The notes under the pieces: generated by a model
Database searches by the model: none
What the model was told of the DNA's origin: nothing
Seen by the model: only the letters and a program-made list of their open reading frames with translations
Position numbers and translations under genes: made by a program
In this document: positions 5,868 through 10,874 of the stretch, in pieces
Layout: each line of letters starts with the position of its first letter
Numbering within the stretch: the stretch's first letter is position 1
Assembly (NCBI GenBank): GCA_015491275.1
Contig: WFWF01000018.1
Location: 1 to 10,874, forward strand
DNA length: 10,874 nucleotides
Source of the DNA: Aquificales bacterium
GTDB lineage: Bacteria; Aquificota; Aquificia; Aquificales; Aquificaceae
Reading direction: 5' to 3'

Positions 5868-6599
5868 ATGGAACACCTGAAAGGGATGAGACTGTTTGAT
5901 ACTATTAAGGATGCTTCTTTGAAATTCCAATGTATGTATAAGGATTGTACAAATTCGTGTTGTAAGAATTTTCACACCGTAGAGATAGGTTTTGATGAAA
6001 TATTTTCCCTATCAAGATACTTTGTTATACACTTTCCTTACGATTCGGTGAACGGAAGGTTCATAGGTAATGCACTTGTGGGATTTGTGGAGAGCAAGAC
6101 GGGATGTGTTTTTTTAAGGGACGGGGTCGGATGTATGCTCGGTGATGATAGACCTCTTTTTTGTAAATCGTATCCCTTTTTTGTTCATCCAGACACAAGC
6201 AGGCTAATAATAGATCCTGCATGTCCCGGCTTTTCCGAAGTTGAGGGTGCACTCATATACGAAAGTAATTCAATATCTGAAGAAATAAGAAGGAAATACA
6301 TAGTTTACGGAATACAGTTGGTTGAAGATATTTTAAAAATGAGAGAGTTTACAAAATTTTTGGCTGATAATGATCTTTTAGTTTCGGGAAACATAGAGAT
6401 AAGGGGTAAATCAGTACAGATAAATTTGGTAAATGAATCCAAGCTTTTGGATCTTGATAAGAATACGATGGAGGAGGCTATTAACAAAGGTTACATAAAG
6501 GCTATATACGCTCACCTTAACTCTTTTAAGAATGTTGACAAGCTTGCAAGAAGGGTTGCGGATATGGAAGGGGGAGATGAAGATTTGGTGGTGCTATGA
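5868..6599 (+). CDS. YkgJ family cysteine-cluster protein (putative zinc/iron-chelating)
   Basis: The product is 243 residues and cytosolic. The family signature is plain: C22, C27, C31 and C32 in FQCMYKDCTNSCC; then C80 in TGCVFL and C89 in GVGCML; then RPLFCKSYPFF (C99) and C119 in DPACPGF. This follows the YkgJ pattern of a C-x4-C-x3-CC cluster, 'GC.fL....GC', and 'RP..C..yPF'. Such proteins are thought to bind zinc or an iron-sulfur cluster; their function is largely unknown. The region after about residue 130 is charged, helical-looking and not recognised. The ATG at 5868 has no Shine-Dalgarno sequence and follows a perfect TATAAT by 7 bases; an ATG at 5886 is possible but has its purines (AAAGGG) directly abutting. 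The stop overlaps the next gene's start in ATGA, so the two are translationally coupled. Confidence 0.82.
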   Translation: MEHLKGMRLFDTIKDASLKFQCMYKDCTNSCCKNFHTVEIGFDEIFSLSRYFVIHFPYDSVNGRFIGNALVGFVESKTGCVFLRDGVGCMLGDDRPLFCKSYPFFVHPDTSRLIIDPACPGFSEVEGALIYESNSISEEIRRKYIVYGIQLVEDILKMREFTKFLADNDLLVSGNIEIRGKSVQINLVNESKLLDLDKNTMEEAINKGYIKAIYAHLNSFKNVDKLARRVADMEGGDEDLVVL

Positions 6600-7801
6600 T
6601 ACTGTTAGTTACTCCTTCTTTTGTTTTTAACACCAAAGGATCAAGTTTTATGAAAGAAAAACTTGTTAATAAGCTTTCAGAGATATCACCCATATCTGTT
6701 GCTGTTAATTATGACAAAGAGAGTCCCGTAAACTTAGAGGAAATTAAAATATGGAAAACGCAGGCACCTATAAAGAAACTGTATGTAGTAAGTGCGAACT
6801 ATTATAGTATTACTCGCCAGGAAAAAGAAGAAAAGTCCCATAGATTCAGGAAACTTATAGAAGATTTAAGATTTCCGGAAAGTAATTACCCTTACTGGAA
6901 ATCCATCGTTTATGATGAATACCTTGGGTCACTGCAAGGTGTAAGATACAAAGTAGAGGAAGCTATTAGGGATGCAAATCCTTCTATGATACTTATACCC
7001 ATAGGTTCTGTTATTAACTCTACACTTCCTGATGATCTCTTTCTCGGTAATTTTATATACAGTGCAAAACATATGGGCATACCAGTGGTGGGATTTCAAT
7101 ACGCTCCCATAATTGATAGAAACTTTGTTCACCTTTATAACAGTTACGATTATTTTCTTGTTAACACACCCGCTGATAAGGAGTTTTTACTCAGTTTAGA
7201 TATTCCTGAGGATAGTATATTTGTTATACAGGAGAAATATACTGTTTTATGGTCAAGGACATCTGGTCCTCATATCATAAACTATTGGCTTAAGGGAACA
7301 CAATGGAGAAAGCAGATGGGTTTTGATGATGAAGACTTTATTGTAGGTTCAATCCATCTTTTCAGCCACAGAAGGGATGTTATAGAGATAGTTGATGCGC
7401 TTTTAAAAGTGGAAGATGTTAAGATATTGGTAAATGCTTCAAAACATATAAACAGAAGGGGATTTATAGATTTTGATACAGCGAGGGACTATACACTGTA
7501 TAAATTCAAGGATCAGGTGGGTAAGAGAATTTTCCTGATAGAGGATCAAATAATGGAGGTATTTGAATTTTCGGATGCTGTTGTTATTCCTGCTGATTTG
7601 ACCTTTAACATGCTTGATTCTTACAGAAAACCTGTTATTGTGTTCCAGCTTGCACTTCCGTGTGAAGCAACCTACAGGAATGTTATTTATACCTCTTCAA
7701 AGGAAAAGGTTGTATCAGTTATAGAGGAATACAGGAAAAAGAATGTGTCTTTAAAATATGCTATTAAAAGTATCCTTTCCAAGCAAAAGGCCGTTAAATA
7801 A
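6596..7801 (+). CDS. GT-B-like protein of unknown function (degenerate glycosyltransferase fold)
   Basis: The product is 401 residues, with no signal peptide or membrane span. I do not recognise a named family. Two Rossmann-like halves can be made out. The N-terminal half starts MILLVTPSFVF and later shows PSMILIPIGSVI (129-140) and GIPVVGFQYAPI (161-172). The C-terminal half has DFIVGSIHLFSHRRDVIEIVDALLK (247-271), VKILVNAS (275-282) and FSDAVVIPADLTFNMLDSYRKPVIVF (325-350). The latter parallels the 'yaaaDvfv.PS..E.fgl..lEAma.GkPVi' block of GT-B glycosyltransferases. The two acidic residues of the E-x7-E motif are missing, so nucleotide-sugar use is doubtful. The start overlaps the stop of the YkgJ-type gene (ATGA), and the end overlaps the ppx/gppA-type gene by 8 bases. 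Confidence 0.7.
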   Translation: MILLVTPSFVFNTKGSSFMKEKLVNKLSEISPISVAVNYDKESPVNLEEIKIWKTQAPIKKLYVVSANYYSITRQEKEEKSHRFRKLIEDLRFPESNYPYWKSIVYDEYLGSLQGVRYKVEEAIRDANPSMILIPIGSVINSTLPDDLFLGNFIYSAKHMGIPVVGFQYAPIIDRNFVHLYNSYDYFLVNTPADKEFLLSLDIPEDSIFVIQEKYTVLWSRTSGPHIINYWLKGTQWRKQMGFDDEDFIVGSIHLFSHRRDVIEIVDALLKVEDVKILVNASKHINRRGFIDFDTARDYTLYKFKDQVGKRIFLIEDQIMEVFEFSDAVVIPADLTFNMLDSYRKPVIVFQLALPCEATYRNVIYTSSKEKVVSVIEEYRKKNVSLKYAIKSILSKQKAVK

Positions 7802-8687
7802 CACTCACCATCAGTCCGTGTTTAAGACCCCAGTCGCTTACTATGATTTCATCCTTTTTAAAATGGTCAAGTATTCTATCAAACATTAAAATTCCAGAAA
7901 CTATAGCTTCCGCCCTTCTGTCCTCAATTTGGGGTATCTTTTTTCTTTCTTCCACCTTCATGTTTGCAAGAGTATTAAGCCATTTTTCTATGACTTCTTT
8001 TTTTAAAATACTGCCGTGTATCTTTGAAGGATCATAGGGATAAATGTTATATTCAAGGGCGGACAGGGTTGTTATTGTACCCCCGAGCCCTACTATATTA
8101 TCAACTTCAATTTCAAGTTTTTTAAGGGAGTCATCAATAAACTTCCCCATATTCTCAAGTTCCTCCTTTAACGGCGGATCGTGTTTTATAAATCTTTCCG
8201 TAAGATTAACTATACCCATGGGTAACGATATGATCCTTTCTATATCACAAAATTTACCGTATATAAATTCCGTTGAACCTCCTCCCTGATCTACCACAAC
8301 TATTCTTCCTGCTAATTTTAGGGAATAACAAACCGCTTTATAAGATAACTTTCCCTCCTCTTCAGGTGTTATTACTTTTATATCAATCCCTGTAGTTTCT
8401 TTAACTTGGTTTATAAATTCCTTTGCATTTTTTGCTTTCCTGAGGGCTTCCGTCGCCACAGCTATGACTTTATCCACTTCATATTCATTTATTGTATTCT
8501 TGTATTCCTTTAAAACTTCTATTGTTTCCTCAACAGCCTTTTTGTCAAGTGTTCCGTTACTGGTTACTCCCTTTCCCAGTCCTGTTATAACTCCCTTTTC
8601 GTAAATTATCTTGATATTACCATCTTTAATTTCCCCTATACTCAGCCTTACAGAATAGGATCCTATATCTATGGTGGCTATACGCAT
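7794..8687 (-). CDS. Ppx/GppA-family phosphatase (exopolyphosphatase / guanosine pentaphosphatase)
   Basis: The product is 297 residues, the size of the single-domain enzymes of this family and lacking the HD-like C-terminal extension of the long forms. The family removes terminal phosphate from polyphosphate and/or pppGpp. The actin-like ATPase fold is seen in MRIATIDIGSYSVRLSIGEI (1-20), VIAVATEALRKAKN (74-87), the catalytic Glu in ITPEEEGKLSYKAV (106-119), VVDQGGGSTEFIYG (131-144), LPMGIVNLTERF (155-166), VGLGGTITTLSAL (199-211), and VSDWGLKHGLM (283-293). Whether it prefers polyP or pppGpp cannot be told. The ATG begins right at the fold. There is no ribosome site; a TAAACT hexamer ends 6 bases upstream. 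The 3' end overlaps the GT-B-like gene. Confidence 0.9.
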   Translation of the reverse strand: MRIATIDIGSYSVRLSIGEIKDGNIKIIYEKGVITGLGKGVTSNGTLDKKAVEETIEVLKEYKNTINEYEVDKVIAVATEALRKAKNAKEFINQVKETTGIDIKVITPEEEGKLSYKAVCYSLKLAGRIVVVDQGGGSTEFIYGKFCDIERIISLPMGIVNLTERFIKHDPPLKEELENMGKFIDDSLKKLEIEVDNIVGLGGTITTLSALEYNIYPYDPSKIHGSILKKEVIEKWLNTLANMKVEERKKIPQIEDRRAEAIVSGILMFDRILDHFKKDEIIVSDWGLKHGLMVSVI

Positions 8688-8693
8688 AAAAAG

Positions 8694-8699
8694 AGTTTA
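8694..8699 (-). promoter_or_regulatory. Possible -10 (TAAACT) for the ppx/gppA-type gene
   Basis: The minus strand reads TAAACT (4 of 6 to TATAAT), 6 bases before the ATG at 8687. On its own the match is weak. It repeats the spacing seen before lpdA and the YkgJ-type gene and fits the absence of a ribosome site. Confidence 0.22.
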
Positions 8700-8705
8700 G
8701 CAGAA

Positions 8706-8725
8706 AGCACCCCGAAAGGGATGCT
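8706..8725 (-). terminator. Terminator-like hairpin behind the cytochrome-porin gene
   Basis: In the minus-strand RNA, AGCAUCCC pairs with GGGGUGCU around a UUUC loop, giving 8 pairs including one G-U. The same position is a C-A mismatch on the plus strand, so the hairpin is meant for the minus transcript. It lies 6 bases after the stop codon at 8732. The following UUUCUGC is a poor U-tract, so termination may be partial, or the hairpin may protect the mRNA 3' end. Confidence 0.55.
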
Positions 8726-8731
8726 TGATTA

Positions 8732-10021
8732 TTAGAAGTCAAGGTCTAAAATAAGGGCGGTTGAGTTGATATTTTCGTAATCGGTACCGCTGAACTCTGT
8801 ATTTACAGAAGAATATTCAACACCGAATCTGACATTGGGTCTGAAAGCGTAGGAGATATGTGCGGTTACACCGCTTTGTTTTCCTCCCATTCTCATTTCT
8901 GGGTTGCTACCCATGGGGTTCATATTCATAAGTGTGCTATCACTTGCACCGTAGCCGAGGGTCAGGGCAATCATTCTTTTGAAGTAAAGAGTTCCCCATA
9001 ACTGATAACCACTTGCTCCATCCTCTCCTATTTTTCCTGTTGTATAGTTTGCAAGAAGCTCAGCCATAAGAGAAGAGGTTATTGGTGCCTGCACTCCTAT
9101 ATCAATTCCGTAGGAGCTTACATTTTTATTTTCTCCTGAATCATGTATTTTATCTCTTCCAGAATAGCCGAATACACCAATGTTAACATCCGCTACTCTC
9201 AGATTGGGCATGAAGGCTATCCTTCCGTAAAAGTCAAAATCGCCTCCCGTGAGTTCTTCCGCCTTCATGTTTTCCATAACGGTTCCGCCACCACCCGTAT
9301 ATATACCCGCATTAACATAAATCATACTCTTTATAAGTGCATAAGCTGAAATACCCTTTTGGTCGTGACCGTATAAGGAGGGGAAGAGCATCATAGAACC
9401 CATATCCATTTGTTCAGCCTGCCCGTCACCGTTTGCATCCATGGACATAAAGTAGGGCATCGGTGCTTGAGCAGGGAACATCTCTGTTCTCATGGGATCA
9501 AGGGTGTTAAATGGATCAACACCTGCGGGGCTTGTAATACCGCCCACTATACCGAATACATTGGCTCCGGTGTCTTTTACAAAAGCCAATCTTGCAACAT
9601 GAACGCCCGCCTCATAACCGTGGTCTCCAGAGGCTTCAAGATTAGGGACTATAAATGCTCCTACATCATCACTTACCTTACCCGCAAAGTATATGAGAAC
9701 ATTTTCTACTTTAAGATTTTCCGCTTCTTCTTTGTAGGATTTCTTTTCGGATAGCAAAGATATAACCCTTATTGCGATGGGATTGAAGTTGTTTAAGGTT
9801 TTACCGTCACCTATATTAATTTGCTTGATATTAACACCCGAGGTGTAACCGCTTATCTTATAAAGGGTTCCGAATTTATTTAGCCTCGGCGGTATAGTAT
9901 GGCACGTACTGCAGGAGAACCCAGTTTGTCTCGCAAAAGAAGGGACACCGTAAGAAATATCATATAGCAGAAAAAATGTAAATAAAACCGCAAAGCTAAA
10001 AATGGTTTTAAATTTTCCCAT
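8732..10021 (-). CDS. Exported monoheme cytochrome c-porin fusion (Cyc2-like outer-membrane protein)
   Basis: The product is 429 residues. A signal peptide (K3, K5, then a hydrophobic stretch to about L19) likely ends near SYG at 23-25. Right after it comes VPSFARQTGFSCSTCH, with heme ligands C37, C40 and H41, then PPRLNKFGTLYKISGYTSG. These are the only cysteines in the protein. The 'FARQ.g..C..CH....LN.FG...K..GY' opening followed by a long barrel is, from memory, typical of Cyc2-like cytochrome-porins, which carry electrons across the outer membrane (Fe(II) oxidation in characterised members). The rest shows alternating amphipathic strands with aromatic girdles and ends in LILDLDF, a terminal Phe as in outer-membrane barrels. 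Residues 195-206 (DANGDGQAEQMD) resemble a calcium loop; methionines are dense at 188-211 and 365-378. Direction of electron flow and donor are unknown. The ATG at 10021 has GGGAGGT 5 bases upstream. Confidence 0.78.
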   Translation of the reverse strand: MGKFKTIFSFAVLFTFFLLYDISYGVPSFARQTGFSCSTCHTIPPRLNKFGTLYKISGYTSGVNIKQINIGDGKTLNNFNPIAIRVISLLSEKKSYKEEAENLKVENVLIYFAGKVSDDVGAFIVPNLEASGDHGYEAGVHVARLAFVKDTGANVFGIVGGITSPAGVDPFNTLDPMRTEMFPAQAPMPYFMSMDANGDGQAEQMDMGSMMLFPSLYGHDQKGISAYALIKSMIYVNAGIYTGGGGTVMENMKAEELTGGDFDFYGRIAFMPNLRVADVNIGVFGYSGRDKIHDSGENKNVSSYGIDIGVQAPITSSLMAELLANYTTGKIGEDGASGYQLWGTLYFKRMIALTLGYGASDSTLMNMNPMGSNPEMRMGGKQSGVTAHISYAFRPNVRFGVEYSSVNTEFSGTDYENINSTALILDLDF

Positions 10022-10026
10022 ATTGC

Positions 10027-10033
10027 ACCTCCC
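10027..10033 (-). promoter_or_regulatory. Strong ribosome binding site of the cytochrome-porin gene
   Basis: The minus strand reads GGGAGGT, 5 bases before the ATG at 10021. This suggests efficient translation and fixes the start in front of the signal peptide. Confidence 0.7.
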
Positions 10034-10050
10034 ATAAAGGATTTAATAAA

Positions 10051-10069
10051 GTGTAAAGAAAATTTACAC
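10051..10069. promoter_or_regulatory. Inverted repeat across the predicted transcription start (operator or 5'-UTR hairpin)
   Basis: GTGTAAA at 10051-10057 and TTTACAC at 10063-10069 form a perfect 7-bp inverted repeat with a 5-bp spacer. It lies about 30-48 bases upstream of the cytochrome-porin ATG and just downstream of the proposed -10, so it would overlap +1. A dimeric repressor site is the simplest reading. It could also fold in RNA, but the stem is AT-rich. Confidence 0.45.
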
Positions 10070-10071
10070 CC

Positions 10072-10101
10072 ATACTATTTTTATAATTAACGGAATGTAA
10101 A
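10072..10101 (-). promoter_or_regulatory. Candidate sigma-70-type promoter of the cytochrome-porin gene
   Basis: On the minus strand, TTTACA (10101-10096, 5 of 6 to TTGACA) is followed after 18 bp by TAGTAT (10077-10072, 4 of 6 to TATAAT). The start would be near 10065, giving a leader of about 44 bases that includes the ribosome site. It is the only gene here for which I find both hexamers at acceptable spacing. Confidence 0.4.
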
Positions 10102-10114
10102 TTAGTTTTTCAAG

Positions 10115-10128
10115 AGTTAAATTTAACT
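10115..10128. repeat. 14-bp perfect palindrome (AGTTAAATTTAACT)
   Basis: AGTTAAATTTAACT reads the same on both strands. It lies 10 bases beyond the proB stop codon and about 14 bases upstream of the proposed -35 of the cytochrome-porin gene, centred near -56 of the predicted start. That position suits an activator or a second operator. With no GC in the core and no U-tract it is not a good proB terminator. Confidence 0.4.
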
Positions 10129-10138
10129 GATTTGAACA

Positions 10139-10874
10139 TCAGTAAACTATTATGTTGTCTGCATGTATCACTTCCTCTTGTGCATTTTTGATTAATTTTT
10201 TAACATCTTTACTCTTTTTGCCTTTTATCATTTTTAATTCATCGGAAGAAAATTGAACTTTTCCCCTTCCCACTATGTTGCCTTCCATATCAGCTATATT
10301 CACTATGTCTCCTTTATTGAAGTTACCCTCAACATAAATTACACCCGCAGGTAAAAGGCTTTTCCTTTCTTTAATCGCCTTTACAGCTCCTTCGTCTATA
10401 TAAACGATACCCTTAGGCTGGCTTATGAATGTTACTATCCTCTTTCTGCTTTTTATGGGCTTTTCTGATGGGTATATAATTGTTCCATTTGTTTTCAGAT
10501 TCACCGTATCCTCAAGATTTTCGTCTCTGTGGGTTATAATGACGGGTATTCCTATCAGTGAAGCTATACGGGAGGCTTCAAGTTTGCTTCTCATACCGCC
10601 CGTTCCGAATGTACTGCTTACTCCTTTTACATATTTAAAAACTTCATCTACATTTTTCACATCTTTTATAATCTCGTTTTTATCATTAAGCAGACCGCCT
10701 GCTGTTGAAAGCATAATTATCATGTCCGCTTCTATCATATAGGCTGTATATACAGCCAAAAAATCGTTATCTCCGAATATCAGTTCGCTTACCGCTACCG
10801 TGTCGTTTTCGTTTACAATGGGAAGTACTCCCTTGATTAAAAGATTTTCTATGGTTTTCTTTGCATTGTTAAAC
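10139..10874 (-). CDS. proB: Glutamate 5-kinase, C-terminal two thirds including PUA domain (cut by window edge)
   Basis: The reading frame is open to the right edge; 244 residues plus the stop are visible, of roughly 370 expected. Glutamate 5-kinase makes gamma-glutamyl phosphate, the first step of proline synthesis. The visible part begins in the amino-acid kinase domain: NNAKKTIENLL, then LPIVNENDTVAV (glutamate-binding NEND), FGDNDFLA, LLNDKNE and the nucleotide-site stretch GTGGMRSKLEASRIA. A PUA domain follows from about LLPAGVIYVEGNFNKGDIV to the C-terminus. A TTG codon at 10759 is in frame, but the conserved sequence upstream shows that it is internal, so it is not the start. The gene ends 117 bases before the cytochrome-porin gene on the same strand; that gap carries separate promoter-like signals, so the two are probably not one operon. 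Confidence 0.93.
   Translation of the reverse strand, partial: FNNAKKTIENLLIKGVLPIVNENDTVAVSELIFGDNDFLAVYTAYMIEADMIIMLSTAGGLLNDKNEIIKDVKNVDEVFKYVKGVSSTFGTGGMRSKLEASRIASLIGIPVIITHRDENLEDTVNLKTNGTIIYPSEKPIKSRKRIVTFISQPKGIVYIDEGAVKAIKERKSLLPAGVIYVEGNFNKGDIVNIADMEGNIVGRGKVQFSSDELKMIKGKKSKDVKKLIKNAQEEVIHADNIIVY

Noticed and set aside
9410..9754. 114-residue plus-strand open frame inside the cytochrome-porin gene
   Set aside because: It lies antisense to a strongly supported gene, has no family match I can recognise and no ribosome site that I can see.
8732..10021. Multiheme cytochrome or heme-copper electron-transfer protein
   Set aside because: The protein contains only two cysteines, both in a single CxxCH; the Met-rich parts are not arranged as a known copper site.
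10051..10069. Inverted repeat as the intrinsic terminator of proB
   Set aside because: The stem is mostly A-T, the following sequence (TTTATTAAAT) is not a proper U-tract, and it lies beyond the proposed start of the next gene; an operator fits better.
10757..10759. TTG at 10759 as the start of proB
   Set aside because: The frame stays open upstream to the window edge and encodes conserved kinase sequence (VNENDTVAV, FGDND), so this codon is internal.
1..10874. CRISPR array, phage defence island, insertion sequence or tRNA genes
   Set aside because: No spaced direct repeats, transposase-like product, terminal inverted repeats or cloverleaf-forming sequence was found; gaps between genes are all under 120 bases.

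Overview
The window looks like chromosomal DNA of a thermophilic, Gram-negative chemolithoautotroph, most likely of the Aquificota (Aquificales). This is inferred from moderate-to-low GC (judged by eye), frequent AGA/AGG arginine and ATA isoleucine codons, very compact packing with overlapping gene ends, conserved housekeeping genes scattered outside their usual operons, and a periplasm/outer-membrane cytochrome-porin protein. I ran no database search, so the taxonomy is an inference. There are 12 protein genes, two of them cut by the window edges. I see no rRNA, tRNA, CRISPR array, insertion sequence or prophage.

Left part (1-2400): the 5' end of an aldehyde dehydrogenase gene and a NifU-C-type iron-sulfur scaffold gene (nfu) lie on the minus strand. 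Divergent from nfu is rimM (16S rRNA maturation). It converges on, and overlaps, the end of a dihydrolipoamide dehydrogenase gene (lpdA, minus strand).

Middle (2400-5850): a single plus-strand gene encodes a cysteine-rich protein of the 2-hydroxyacyl-CoA dehydratase / CoA-activase-related family. It converges on and overlaps a minus-strand operon that reads threonine synthase (thrC) -> class II aldolase -> GcvH-like lipoyl carrier. The lipoyl carrier and LpdA are two parts of lipoate-dependent chemistry, but no glycine-cleavage P or T protein and no 2-oxoacid dehydrogenase is in view. The carrier may serve glycine cleavage elsewhere or the lipoate-linked sulfur oxidation known from this kind of organism.

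Right-centre (5850-8700): divergent from thrC, sharing a palindromic -10 element, is a two-gene plus-strand unit. It encodes a YkgJ-type cysteine-cluster protein translationally coupled to a GT-B-like protein of unknown function. The latter converges on and overlaps a minus-strand Ppx/GppA phosphatase gene.

Right end (8700-10874): the most eye-catching gene encodes an exported protein with one CxxCH heme site directly behind the signal peptide and a long beta-barrel-like remainder. This is the architecture of Cyc2-type cytochrome-porin fusions. It has its own control region with a strong ribosome site, a plausible promoter, an inverted repeat across the predicted transcription start, a 14-bp perfect palindrome upstream, and a terminator-like hairpin behind it. 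The window ends in the 3' two thirds of proB (glutamate 5-kinase with PUA domain). A recurrent feature is that operon-leading genes tend to lack a Shine-Dalgarno sequence and have a -10-like hexamer 6-11 bases before the start codon, whereas several other genes have strong GGAGG sites.
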